Assembly (NCBI GenBank): GCA_964627045.1 | Contig: CAZVIK010000032.1 | Span: 1-28,232, forward strand | DNA from: CAZVIK01 sp964627045 | Lineage (GTDB): Bacteria; Acidobacteriota; Terriglobia; Bryobacterales; Bryobacteraceae | Length of the DNA stretch: 28,232 nt | Direction of reading: 5' to 3' | In this document: positions 7,911 to 15,582 of the stretch, piece after piece | Layout of the letters: the number at the start of each line of letters is the position of its first letter | How positions within the stretch are numbered: the stretch's first letter is position 1 | Notes under the pieces: generated by a model | The model's database searches: none | Told to the model about the DNA's origin: nothing | What the model saw: only the letters and a program-made list of their open reading frames with translations | Position numbers and translations under genes: made by a program

Positions 7911-8867
7911 ATGACCATTCCAAGCTGCGCGGGAGCCGTTCTCGGCCTGGCTCGCCTGCTGACACTGGCGGTCGTGGCCTGCACCGCGCCGCTGGCGGCC
8001 GCCGTCGGCCTGTTGGTGGGCGAGCCGTTCGGCAAGTTCGGCTTCTTCAACCCGACCGGCCACGCCGCTGTCTACCTGTCGCGCGTATGCGCCGAGTCGC
8101 CCACGGTTCTGCGCCGCTGCCAACCCGGCGAAAACGGAGTGGTGATCAGCCGGTACCGAGACATCGGCGGGTACGACTGGATCGCCGTTCCACCGCTGCC
8201 CTTCCTATTCGCCGTCGAGGACCCGAATCAACTGGATTCGGCCGCCGCCCTCCCTTCGTTGTTCCGCGACCGCTACCGGCTGGCGCACCTTCAGGAGATC
8301 GCTCCTGACCGCGAAGACGGCGCGCCGCCCAAGGGAGACTGGCCGCAATTGGTGGGCGCCGCCTATGACCGGACGATCTACGCCTTCCTGCTGGAAACCT
8401 CCCCGGAGGACGACGACCGCCTGATCGACTACCTGAACGCCCGCCCGAACCGCCGACGGTTCAACCTGTTCTTCCGGAATTGCGCCAATTTCGCCGCCGA
8501 GGTCGTCAACTTCTACTACCCCGGGGCCATCCGCCGCAGCTTCGTCGCCGACTTCGGGATTCTCACCCCCAAACACGCCGCGAAATCCCTGGTTGCCTAC
8601 GGCCGGAAGAATCCGGAAACGCAACCCGCGCAGCGCGTGGTACCCCAGGTGACCGGCGCCCGTCGCAGCGCGCGGTTCCGCGGCGTGAGCGAGTCGCTGG
8701 TGCGGTCCAAGAAGTATCTGGCTCCGTTGGCCGTATTCCAGCCCTGGGTCGCCGCCGGCGCCGCCGCGGCCTACATCTCCACCGGCCGCTTCGACCCATC
8801 GCGGCTGCCGGTCGAGGTCTGCCCGCCGGATGAGTTGGCGGGTTGCCTGGCGCCGGGGGGCCGCTAG
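7911..8867 (+). CDS. Unrecognised membrane-anchored protein, possible permuted papain-like (NlpC/P60-LRAT type) enzyme
   Basis: A 318-residue protein with an N-terminal hydrophobic segment (about residues 12-35) that would serve as signal or anchor. I do not recognise the family with certainty. Two motifs suggest a circularly permuted papain-like fold with His before Cys: GHAAVYLS with His51, and FFRNCANFAAEVVNFY with Cys191. The latter resembles the NC..F..E motif of LRAT/YiiX-like proteins. A second hydrophobic stretch lies near the C-terminus (VFQPWVAAGAAAAYIS). A purine-rich site (AAGCGGGGG) precedes the ATG. The gene sits alone between two flagellar blocks and converges with the sigma-54 regulator, leaving only 10 bases between the stops. 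Function could be a lipid or peptide amidase outside the cytoplasm, but this is a guess. Confidence 0.55.
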   Translation: MTIPSCAGAVLGLARLLTLAVVACTAPLAAAVGLLVGEPFGKFGFFNPTGHAAVYLSRVCAESPTVLRRCQPGENGVVISRYRDIGGYDWIAVPPLPFLFAVEDPNQLDSAAALPSLFRDRYRLAHLQEIAPDREDGAPPKGDWPQLVGAAYDRTIYAFLLETSPEDDDRLIDYLNARPNRRRFNLFFRNCANFAAEVVNFYYPGAIRRSFVADFGILTPKHAAKSLVAYGRKNPETQPAQRVVPQVTGARRSARFRGVSESLVRSKKYLAPLAVFQPWVAAGAAAAYISTGRFDPSRLPVEVCPPDELAGCLAPGGR

Positions 8868-8877
8868 ACCCTCGGAC

Positions 8878-10278
8878 TCAGGCGGCGCAGACGGCCCGAG
8901 CCTCCAGGCTGCGCAGCTTGGCCGAAAGCGTGGTGCGCTTCAATCGCAACAGGTCGGCGGCGCGCTTTTTGTTCCCGCCCGACTTGTGCAACGCCTGCTC
9001 CAGGATGTGGCGTTCAAAGGCCCCGACGGTGGCGTCGTAGTCCAGCCCTTCGTCGGGCACCACTACGACGGGCGCTCCGGCGGCGCGCGCCGGCGCCCGG
9101 ACCGCCCCGGCTGCCAGCGCGAAGTCCGCCGGGTAGAGCGTCTGGCGGTCTCCGGACAGCACCACGGCCATTTCGACAGCGTTTTCCAGCTCGCGCACGT
9201 TGCCCGGCCAGGGATGGCGCCGGAGCCGCTCGGCCGCCTCGGGATGGATACGCTTGCGAGGCAGCGAGTCCTGCCGGCAGAACTTGGCGACGAAGTGCTC
9301 GGCCAGGGGCGCGACGTCCTCCGGGCGGTCGCGGAGCGCCGGCATGGCGATCGGCACCACGTTCAAGCGGTAGTACAGGTCTTCGCGGAACTTCCCCTGG
9401 CGCACCTTGGCCGCCAGGTCGTTGTTCGAGGCGGCCACCACGCGGATGTCCACGCGCACGGTTTCCGAGCTGCCCAAGCGCTGGAACTCCCGCTCCTGGA
9501 GCACGCGCAGCAACTTCACCTGGAGGTCCAGGGGCATATCCCCGATCTCGTCGAGGAAAAGCGTGCCGAGGTGGGCTTGCTCGAAACGCCCGATCCGCTG
9601 GTTGATCGCACCGGTGAAGGCCCCCTTGACGTGGCCGAACAGTTCCGCTTCCAACAGGTGTTCGGGAAGCGCCCCGCAATTCACCGTCACCATGGGACGC
9701 GCGGCCCTGGGGCCGGCCATGTGCAGCGCGCGCGCCGCCATTTCCTTGCCGGTGCCGGTCTCCCCTGTGATCAGGACCGTGCACCTCCGGCCGCCCACCA
9801 GGCGTACCACGTCGATCACGTTGCGGATGGCGCGGCTTCGCCCTACCAGCAGGCGGGTCCAGGGCGCCTCCTCCAGCGCGCGCCCCAGGTTGTCCAGGCC
9901 TCGCGCCCGCGCCGCCTCCAGCGCCGCCTCCAGCCGGACGGACAGCGCCGCGCGGTCCAGCGGCCCGGCCAGGAAGCCGAACGCCCCCAATCCGCCGAGG
10001 CGGAAGGCGTCTTCCGGCGTCCCATCGGGGTCGTGAATCAGCACCGGAACCCGGGGGTCCACCCGGTGGAACTCCTCGAGCAGCAGGGCGGCGTCCCACC
10101 CCTCCAGCGGAAGCGACAAAACCACGGCCGCCGCTCCCGCCGTGGCTGCCCATTCGAGGGCCTCGTGTGGATTCGATAAAACCCGGCAACTACAGCCGAT
10201 AAGTTCGTCAGCGACGGGAACGCCGCCGGCCGTATCGTGGCCCGAGGCGACCCAGAGGACTAGCGATGTAAAAGACAT
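8878..10278 (-). CDS. Sigma-54-dependent activator, FleQ/FlrC-like, with degenerate receiver domain
   Basis: A 466-residue enhancer-binding protein. The AAA+ domain carries Walker A GETGTGKE (172-179), the sigma-54 contact loop GAFTGA (219-224), Walker B FLDEIGD (241-247) and the arginine-rich REDLYYRLNVVPI region. The C-terminus has a Fis-type helix-turn-helix (GGNKKRAADLLRLKRTTLSAKL). The first ~125 residues look like a receiver domain, but the phosphoacceptor position in AVVLSLPLEGWD is Ser55 rather than Asp. Phosphorylation there is therefore unlikely, as in FleQ of Pseudomonas. Position between flagellar operons and divergent from flgM suggests it controls flagellar genes. Which promoters it activates cannot be told; no convincing -24/-12 element was found in the window. 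Confidence 0.88.
   Translation of the reverse strand: MSFTSLVLWVASGHDTAGGVPVADELIGCSCRVLSNPHEALEWAATAGAAAVVLSLPLEGWDAALLLEEFHRVDPRVPVLIHDPDGTPEDAFRLGGLGAFGFLAGPLDRAALSVRLEAALEAARARGLDNLGRALEEAPWTRLLVGRSRAIRNVIDVVRLVGGRRCTVLITGETGTGKEMAARALHMAGPRAARPMVTVNCGALPEHLLEAELFGHVKGAFTGAINQRIGRFEQAHLGTLFLDEIGDMPLDLQVKLLRVLQEREFQRLGSSETVRVDIRVVAASNNDLAAKVRQGKFREDLYYRLNVVPIAMPALRDRPEDVAPLAEHFVAKFCRQDSLPRKRIHPEAAERLRRHPWPGNVRELENAVEMAVVLSGDRQTLYPADFALAAGAVRAPARAAGAPVVVVPDEGLDYDATVGAFERHILEQALHKSGGNKKRAADLLRLKRTTLSAKLRSLEARAVCAA
10177..10202 (+). promoter_or_regulatory. Second, weaker sigma-28-like promoter upstream of flgM
   Basis: TAAAACCC, then 10 bases, then an exact GCCGATAA. The -10 box is perfect for sigma-28, but the spacer is one base shorter than the usual 11 and the -35 matches only in TAAA. 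It lies inside the 5' coding end of the sigma-54 regulator, antisense to it, about 240 bases before flgM. It may be chance. Confidence 0.35.
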
Positions 10279-10368
10279 TCGGTCGTGAACAAAGATCGGC
10301 GGCCGGCCGGGCGACTTTACGCATCGTGCCGGAGAAATGGCACTGTCAGGTTTTTACCGGCCTGCGCC

Positions 10369-10395
10369 TAAAGTCCATCCGCCGCCCGCCGATAA
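10369..10395 (+). promoter_or_regulatory. Sigma-28 (FliA) promoter of flgM-flgN-flgK-flgL
   Basis: The -35 box TAAAGTCC (10369-10376) is followed by exactly 11 bases and a -10 box GCCGATAA (10388-10395). The enterobacterial FliA consensus is TAAAGTTT-N11-GCCGATAA. Match is 6/8 and 8/8 with ideal spacing. It lies 45 bases before the flgM start, in the divergent gap, so this operon should be a late class transcribed by the sigma factor encoded at 5827-6573. Confidence 0.88.
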
Positions 10396-10440
10396 GGAGA
10401 AATGGGGACGGAGCGGCTCAGCCGTGTCGCGGGGTGAACG

Positions 10441-10758
10441 ATGAGAATTGACGATCGGCAATTGACCGAAAACCAGGCGGCGCAGTCCGGCAAGGCCGCC
10501 CAAGCGCAGAGCATCGCCCGCCAGCAAGAGACCAAACCCGGCGGACCGAACTCCTTGGGCGGCTCCGACCAAGTCCAGCTCTCGGGGCTCCTCGAAGGCC
10601 TGTCGCGCGCCCTGGAGGCGGCCGATGCCGAGCGTTCCGCCAAGGTGGAACGGCTGGAAGGGGAGTATCAATCCGGCAACTACCGGGTCGATTCCCAGGC
10701 CGTAAGCCGGGCCGTGCTGGCCGAAGCGCTTGCCTCGAGCGGTGCGACCGGCCGGTAG
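10441..10758 (+). CDS. flgM: Anti-sigma-28 factor FlgM
   Basis: A 105-residue, mostly polar protein with low-complexity N-terminus, as expected for FlgM, which is largely unfolded until it binds sigma-28. The conserved C-terminal half is visible: SDQVQLSGLLEGLSRALEAA, then VERLEGEYQSGNYRVDSQAVSRAVL. The pattern (DxVxLS, then RVxxLxxxxxxGxYxVDxxxVA) is diagnostic of the family. FlgM holds FliA inactive until the hook is complete and is then exported. It is the first gene after the sigma-28 promoter at 10369-10395, giving the classical feedback loop, and is followed by flgN, flgK and flgL. Confidence 0.9.
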   Translation: MRIDDRQLTENQAAQSGKAAQAQSIARQQETKPGGPNSLGGSDQVQLSGLLEGLSRALEAADAERSAKVERLEGEYQSGNYRVDSQAVSRAVLAEALASSGATGR

Positions 10759-10799
10759 GCGGAGCCATCAGGACGCCGCGCACCGGGGTGCGCACAGCG

Positions 10800-11168
10800 A
10801 TGAAACACGCCGAGCCCACCGAAGCCGTAACACGCGCCGCCGCCGCCGTCGGTGAAGCGCTCACAGCGTCCACACAAGCCGGCGTGGCCGCCCTGGAAAC
10901 CTGCTTTTCCCGCCTGGACCAGGCCCGGCGGATCCTGGAAGCGGTCGCCTCCGGCCCGGCCTTCCCCTCGGGGACGGCCAACGACTCGGCCCGGCGGGCG
11001 CTTCTGGAAACGAGAACTTCCCTGCTTCGTCTGCGAGCGCGGATGGCCCTCGCCGACGACTTCTACTCTGGCTGGGTGCGCCTGCGTGCGATCTTGTCGG
11101 GCGGATACGCTCCCGGCGGCGACCCGGCCGCGACACCGGTGCCGGGCCGGGTGCTGGCCGAGGGGTAG
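10800..11168 (+). CDS. flgN: Probable flagellar export chaperone FlgN
   Basis: A 122-residue protein, predicted almost wholly alpha-helical, lying between flgM and flgK where flgN is normally found. FlgN is a cytoplasmic chaperone for the junction proteins FlgK and FlgL. Sequence conservation in this family is weak, so the call rests on size, helical content (ALETCFSRLDQARRILEAVA; ALLETRTSLLRLRARMALAD) and gene order. The ATG at 10800 is used; an in-frame GTG at 10788 is equally possible, and neither has a strong ribosome binding site. flgK begins six bases after the stop. Confidence 0.6.
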   Translation: MKHAEPTEAVTRAAAAVGEALTASTQAGVAALETCFSRLDQARRILEAVASGPAFPSGTANDSARRALLETRTSLLRLRARMALADDFYSGWVRLRAILSGGYAPGGDPAATPVPGRVLAEG

Positions 11169-11174
11169 GGGGCT

Positions 11175-12611
11175 ATGTCCAACCTGCTGACATCGTTAAT
11201 CGCCAGCGCCCAGGCCCTAAGCGTCTACGAACGTTCGCTCGTGGTCAGCCAAAACAACGTCACCAACGCCTCCACCCGCGGCTACGCGGCCCAGCGGCTG
11301 TCCCTGGAGGCAGGCGCCTTCGACCTGAGCCGCGGCTTGATCGGGGGCATTTGGGCCGGCGATGTCGCCAGCGCGCGCAACCAGTACGCCGAACAGGCTG
11401 TCCGCCGCCAGGAGACCGCGCTTGGCTTTTACAGCCAGCTCACACAGAGCCTCAGTTCGATCGAGGCGGTCTTCGACATCACCGGCTCCAGCGGCATCAG
11501 CGGGGCCTTGTCGGGCCTCTACAGCGCCTTTTCCGCCTGGAGCCTGGCTCCCAACGACGCCACCGCCCGCCAGGGCGTGCTCGACGGGGCCGGCAAGCTG
11601 GTCGAGGCATTTCGAAACACCTACACGCAGTTGCAGCAGGTTCGAACCGACACGGCCACCGCGCTGGCCGGAACCATCAGCAGCATCAACGCGCTGGCGG
11701 AAAAGATCGCCGGCATTAACGCTCAGATCCGCAAAGCCGGCGGCGGCGACGCCGGCCTCGACGCCCACCTGCACAACGCGCTGGAGGACCTTTCCAGCCT
11801 GGTCGACGTTAGCGCCGTCCGGCAGGAGGACGGAACCGTTACGGTCCTGGCCGCCGGTCAGGTCGCCCTGGTGGTGGGTGAGCGAGCCTATCCGCTCCGC
11901 GTGGACTATTCGCTTCCCTCATCCCCGGCGCCAGTGTACGCCGGCGAGCCTGCCCCCGCACGGGTGGTCACGGCCGAGGGAGCCGATGTCACCGGCATGT
12001 TCGCCGGAGGGCGTTTGGCGGGGTTGCTGGAGGTCTACAACGAGATTCTGCCTTCTTTGTCCGGAGACGCCTACCACTTGGGCGAGATAAACCAACTGGC
12101 CTCGTCATTCGCCGGGCGCGTAAACGACCTGTTGACCGGCGGCCTGGTTTCCGAGGGCCCTCCGGCGGTTGCCGGCGTGGCACTGTTCACCTTCGGTTCG
12201 GCCAGCGCCGCCAGCGCCGCCCGCACCATCCAGGTCAACCCGTCCATCACGGCCGATCAACTGGCGGCCATCTCGACCGGCTCTTCGACGGTGTCCAACG
12301 GAACGGCGCTGGCCCTGTCGGCGTTGTCCAACTCGACGGCGAGCGCCGATCGCATCGACGGCTTCAGCTACGTCGAGTTCTACGGGAAGGTTGCCGGGCG
12401 GGTCGGGCAGCTGTTGTCGGACGCCACCCAGAACCAAAGCCTCAAGTCGGAGGCCGTAACCCAAGCCCGGACGCTTCGCGCCGAGTTGTCCGGCGTTTCC
12501 TTGGACGAGGAAGCCATCAAAATCATCGAACTGCAACGGGCCTACCAGGCCAACGCCAAGATGGTCAGCGTGCTCAGCGAGCTGACCGAGATCGCCATCG
12601 GCATGCTCTAG
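11175..12611 (+). CDS. flgK: Flagellar hook-associated protein 1 FlgK
   Basis: A 478-residue hook-filament junction protein, somewhat shorter than the ~550 residues of enteric FlgK. The N-terminal rod-type helix is present (SNLLTSLIASAQALSVYERS, then VSQNNVTNASTRGYAAQRL with the NxxNxxTxGY motif). The C-terminal helix is equally clear (SLDEEAIKIIELQRAYQANAKMVS). These terminal helices form the coiled-coil core; the variable domain lies between. It would be secreted through the export gate with FlgN as chaperone and placed between hook and FlgL. It is third in the sigma-28-driven operon. Confidence 0.95.
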   Translation: MSNLLTSLIASAQALSVYERSLVVSQNNVTNASTRGYAAQRLSLEAGAFDLSRGLIGGIWAGDVASARNQYAEQAVRRQETALGFYSQLTQSLSSIEAVFDITGSSGISGALSGLYSAFSAWSLAPNDATARQGVLDGAGKLVEAFRNTYTQLQQVRTDTATALAGTISSINALAEKIAGINAQIRKAGGGDAGLDAHLHNALEDLSSLVDVSAVRQEDGTVTVLAAGQVALVVGERAYPLRVDYSLPSSPAPVYAGEPAPARVVTAEGADVTGMFAGGRLAGLLEVYNEILPSLSGDAYHLGEINQLASSFAGRVNDLLTGGLVSEGPPAVAGVALFTFGSASAASAARTIQVNPSITADQLAAISTGSSTVSNGTALALSALSNSTASADRIDGFSYVEFYGKVAGRVGQLLSDATQNQSLKSEAVTQARTLRAELSGVSLDEEAIKIIELQRAYQANAKMVSVLSELTEIAIGML

Positions 12612-12636
12612 CCGGGCCGCCGCGAGGAGAGACGCC

Positions 12637-13557
12637 ATGATTCAGAACCTCAGCCCCACGGCCGAGAGATTCCTGCTGGACCTGACGCGGATCCAGAAGT
12701 CCATCGCCGCGGCCAGCGGCCAGATCACCTCCGGTCTGAAGGTGCAGCGGCCCAGCGACGCGCCCGACGAGATCGGTGCGGTTCTGCAACTTCGTTCCTC
12801 CATCCAGCGCAACGAGCAGATCCTCTCCAACCTGGGGCGCGTACAGTCGGAGAACCGGACCGCGTCGAGCACCCTGGAAACCGCTACCCGCATCGTCGAA
12901 CGCGCGCGAGTGCTCGCCGCACAGGCGGCCAGCACGATCCAGACCGCCGAAGCCCGCCAGATCCTCGCCACCGAGGTCCAGGGCCTGCTGGAATCCCTGG
13001 TGTCGGCCGCCAACACCGTGGCCGAGGGACGCTACATCTTCAGCGGCGACCAGGACGGCTCGGCCAGCTACGCCGTGGACCTTTCCCAGCCAACCGGCGT
13101 CAGCCCGCTGACTTCGGCACCGGCCACACGCCTGGTGGAACACCCCAGCGGCACCACGTTCGCCCCCGCCAAGACCGCTCAAGAGATCTTCGACCTGCGT
13201 CAATCGGACGGCACCCCGGCCGCCGCCAACGTGTTTGCCGCCCTCAACGGCCTGCGCGCCGCCTTGGCCGCCAACGACCAGGCGGGCATCGACACCTCGC
13301 TCACCAGCCTGCGCGCGGCGGGCGACCACCTGAACGAGTCCCTCGCCTTCTACGGGTCGGTCGAGAACAAGATCACCGAAGCAATCGACTACGGCAACCG
13401 CTACGCCGTCCAGTTGCAGACCGAGCTAAGCGGGCGCGAGGACGCCGACGTGGTGACCGCAATTCTGGAGCTGGAGGCCGCCAAGACGAGCCAGGAAGCG
13501 GCCTACGCTGCCCGCGCGCAAATGCCCACCGGCAGCCTTTTCGACTACATGAAATAG
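12637..13557 (+). CDS. flgL: Flagellar hook-associated protein 3 FlgL
   Basis: A 306-residue flagellin-like protein. The N-terminal region has IQKSIAAASGQITSGLKVQRPSDAP, the flagellin/FlgL signature (QxxxxSGxxxxxPSDDP). The central segment contains AEGRYIFSGDQDGS, which matches FlgL (GRYxFxGxx) rather than ordinary flagellin. The C-terminal helix has SGREDADVVTAILELEAAKTSQEAAYAA. A good ribosome binding site (GAGGAGAG) precedes the ATG, 25 bases after flgK. FlgL joins FlgK to the flagellin filament. A short flagellin is the alternative, but position after flgK favours FlgL. It is the last gene before the convergent chemotaxis operon. Confidence 0.92.
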   Translation: MIQNLSPTAERFLLDLTRIQKSIAAASGQITSGLKVQRPSDAPDEIGAVLQLRSSIQRNEQILSNLGRVQSENRTASSTLETATRIVERARVLAAQAASTIQTAEARQILATEVQGLLESLVSAANTVAEGRYIFSGDQDGSASYAVDLSQPTGVSPLTSAPATRLVEHPSGTTFAPAKTAQEIFDLRQSDGTPAAANVFAALNGLRAALAANDQAGIDTSLTSLRAAGDHLNESLAFYGSVENKITEAIDYGNRYAVQLQTELSGREDADVVTAILELEAAKTSQEAAYAARAQMPTGSLFDYMK

Positions 13558-13601
13558 AGCCGCGGCCCGCGGGCGCGCCTCCCGCGAGAAGGTATCGAGC
13601 G

Positions 13602-13623
13602 CACCGGCGCGCGCCCGCCGGTG
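13602..13623. terminator. Hairpin between convergent flgL and cheB
   Basis: CACCGGC (13602-13608) pairs with GCCGGTG (13617-13623) across an eight-base loop. It lies in the ~100-base gap between the flgL and cheB stops, so it could end transcription from both sides. There is no T-tract on either strand, so a simple intrinsic terminator is uncertain. Confidence 0.4.
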
Positions 13624-13660
13624 ACGGCGCGGGGCCGGCGGCGCCGGGCCGGGGGCCCCT

Positions 13661-14740
13661 TCAGCCGGTGCGGCGGGCCGCAGGGCTTCGGGGGCGGGCG
13701 GCGGCGGCGAGCACGGCCGCGCCGATGCGGTCCAGCGGCAGGACCTTTCCGGCCGCGCCCATGCGAATCGCTTCGCGCGGCATTCCGAACACCACGCAGC
13801 TGGCCTCGTCCTGGGCGATGGTGAAGGCCCCGGCGTTCTTCATCTTCAGCAGCCCTTGCGCGCCGTCGGCGCCCATGCCGGTCAGCAGCGCTCCGATGGC
13901 GCCCGCGCCGCAGCACTCGGCCACGCTGGCAAACAGCACGTCCACCGCGGGCCTCTGGTAGTGGACCCGAGGACCGGTCTTCACCGTCACCCGCCACCCG
14001 GCGCCCGCCGAGCGGACCAGCATGTGGAAATCGCCCGGCGCCACAAGGGCCCGCCCGGGCTCCACCGCGTCGCCATCCTCGGCCTCTTTGACCCGGATCT
14101 TGCAGATCTGGTTCAGGCGGTCGGCAAAGGCCCGGCTGAATCCGGCCGGGATATGTTGCGTGATGACGATGGGCGGAGCGCCCGCCGGCAGCCGCTCGAG
14201 AATCGTCTGAATGGCTTCGGTCCCTCCCGTGGACGCCCCGATCGCGACCAACGCCGTGGGATCGTAGCCTGCCCCAGGCGCCGCGGGCGGAGATTCCGGC
14301 GCAGCCGCCGCCGGAGGGGGCGAGACCCGCAGCCGCGCGGCGGCGGCGGCGCGGATCTTCTGCGCCAGCACCAGGCGCAGTTCCCCGACCGAATACGGCC
14401 CCGAAGGCTTAGCCAGCACCTCGACCGCCCCCAGGCGCAGCGCCTCGACGGCCTTTTCGCAGGAGGCCTGCCCAAGGGAACTAATCACGATCACCGGCAT
14501 CGGGCGAAACCGCATCAGCTTTTGGAGAAACGTGATGCCGTCCATGCGAGGCATCTCGATATCCAGGGTGAGCACATCCGGCTGAAGGGCCAGGATCTTG
14601 TCGCGCGCGACATAGGGGTCCGGCGCCGATCCGACCACCTCGAGGTCGGATTCGGCCGCCAGGGATTCGGTCAGAATCTTGCGAACGATCGCCGAGTCGT
14701 CGACCACCAGCACCCGGATGCGACGGCCCGGCGCGCTCAT
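13661..14740 (-). CDS. cheB: Chemotaxis methylesterase CheB
   Basis: A 359-residue response regulator with a C-terminal esterase that removes methyl groups from chemoreceptors. The receiver domain has VVDDS at residues 13-17 and the phosphoacceptor Asp60 in LTLDIEMPRMDG. After an alanine/proline linker comes the catalytic domain. GASTGGTEAI carries the catalytic Ser, ITQHIPAGFS the His, and GMGADGAQGL the Asp, with HYQRPAVDVLFAS also typical. The start ATG at 14740 overlaps the stop of cheX (ATGA) and gives the expected N-terminus; an in-frame ATG at 14812 would add 24 unconserved residues. It is the last gene of the chemotaxis operon. Confidence 0.95.
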   Translation of the reverse strand: MSAPGRRIRVLVVDDSAIVRKILTESLAAESDLEVVGSAPDPYVARDKILALQPDVLTLDIEMPRMDGITFLQKLMRFRPMPVIVISSLGQASCEKAVEALRLGAVEVLAKPSGPYSVGELRLVLAQKIRAAAAARLRVSPPPAAAAPESPPAAPGAGYDPTALVAIGASTGGTEAIQTILERLPAGAPPIVITQHIPAGFSRAFADRLNQICKIRVKEAEDGDAVEPGRALVAPGDFHMLVRSAGAGWRVTVKTGPRVHYQRPAVDVLFASVAECCGAGAIGALLTGMGADGAQGLLKMKNAGAFTIAQDEASCVVFGMPREAIRMGAAGKVLPLDRIGAAVLAAAARPRSPAARRTG

Positions 14741-15201
14741 CGCGGGTTCTCCAGCGCCAGCCACACCTCGACCGGCCCGGCGTCCAGAGGGACCAGACAG
14801 TGCGCCCGGCACCGGCCGGCCTCCGGCCGCTCCCCGCCGAGGATCTCGGGCGCGCCCAGGTCGAAGGTGGAGTCGCTTTCAATCCGGCTCAAGGCGCGGC
14901 CGCAGATCACGTTGGCCAGTTCACGCAGGACGTTGGCGACGTCGCCCTCGGCGATCCCGGCAGGGTCTCCCTCGCCGAGAAACGCCGCCGCCAGTTCGCG
15001 GCCCGCCTGCTCGCCCAGCCGCTGGTGGAACACGCCGGGCGGGTTGCCGTGGAAGCGGATCTCGACCACTGGGCCGGGGGCGGGCTCGGACCCCTCGGGC
15101 GGTTCGTCGGCCGGGCATGTGAAGAACATCGTTTCCAGCACGTCGCGCACCGATTCGGCCAAAAGGCGTTCGCATTCCGGGGCGGTCATGGGCTCAGGCA
15201 T
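14737..15201 (-). CDS. cheX: CheX/CheC-type CheY-P phosphatase
   Basis: A 154-residue protein of the CheC/CheX/FliY phosphatase family, which dephosphorylates CheY. The start (ECERLLAESVRDVLETMFF) and the helix VANVLRELANVICGRAL match CheX-like proteins. The catalytic pair Glu-x-x-Asn is visible at about residues 94-97 (ELAN). Only one such motif is seen, as in CheX rather than two-site CheC. The ATG at 15201 overlaps the end of cheY by eight bases; an ATG at 15189 is an alternative. It lies between cheY and cheB, so enzyme and substrate are made together. Confidence 0.75.
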   Translation of the reverse strand: MPEPMTAPECERLLAESVRDVLETMFFTCPADEPPEGSEPAPGPVVEIRFHGNPPGVFHQRLGEQAGRELAAAFLGEGDPAGIAEGDVANVLRELANVICGRALSRIESDSTFDLGAPEILGGERPEAGRCRAHCLVPLDAGPVEVWLALENPR

Positions 15202-15580
15202 TGGGCACCTCCAACAGTCTTTCCAGTTCCTCGCGCAGGCCCTCGGGCGTGAACGGTTTGGCCAGGTATCCCTTGGCGCCCAGCGTCATCATCTGCTGGA
15301 TGCGCTGGCTGGTACCGTCGGTGGAGACCACCAGCACGGGAATCGACCGGAGAGCCTCGTCGCTCTCCAGGGCCCGCACCAGTTCTTCGCCGTTCATGGT
15401 GGGCATGTTGATGTCGGTCAGGATCAGGTCCACCCACTCGTGGCGCAGCACCTCCAGCGCCTCCTTGCCGTTGGCCGCTTCCAGTTGGACCGAGCAGTCG
15501 AAGCCGGAAACGTCCATCACGCGCCGGATGAACGAACGCATGGCGGCGGAATCGTCAACGATCAGAACCCGGTAGGCCAT
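15194..15580 (-). CDS. cheY: Chemotaxis response regulator CheY
   Basis: A 128-residue single-domain receiver. Acidic pocket DD is at residues 9-10 (LIVDDSAAMR), phosphoacceptor Asp56 in ILTDINMPTMNG, the conserved Thr/Ser in VLVVSTDG, and the Lys in GYLAKPFTPEGL. All catalytic residues are present. CheY-P carries the signal from CheA to the motor switch proteins such as FliN. The start at 15580 is fixed by an excellent ribosome binding site (AAAGGAGGTG). A longer reading frame to 15652 exists but has no support. It lies between cheD and cheX in the operon. Confidence 0.94.
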   Translation of the reverse strand: MAYRVLIVDDSAAMRSFIRRVMDVSGFDCSVQLEAANGKEALEVLRHEWVDLILTDINMPTMNGEELVRALESDEALRSIPVLVVSTDGTSQRIQQMMTLGAKGYLAKPFTPEGLREELERLLEVPNA

Positions 15581-15582
15581 GG

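Noticed and set aside
8830..10179. Open frame of 449 codons on the plus strand opposite the sigma-54 regulator
   Set aside because: The minus-strand protein has every sigma-54 activator motif; the plus-strand frame has only shadow-type composition.
10338..10355. TGGCAC followed by a T-rich stretch, like a sigma-54 promoter upstream of flgM
   Set aside because: The -24 element TGGCAC is good, but at the proper five-base spacing the -12 position reads GGTT instead of TTGC, and the invariant GC is missing.
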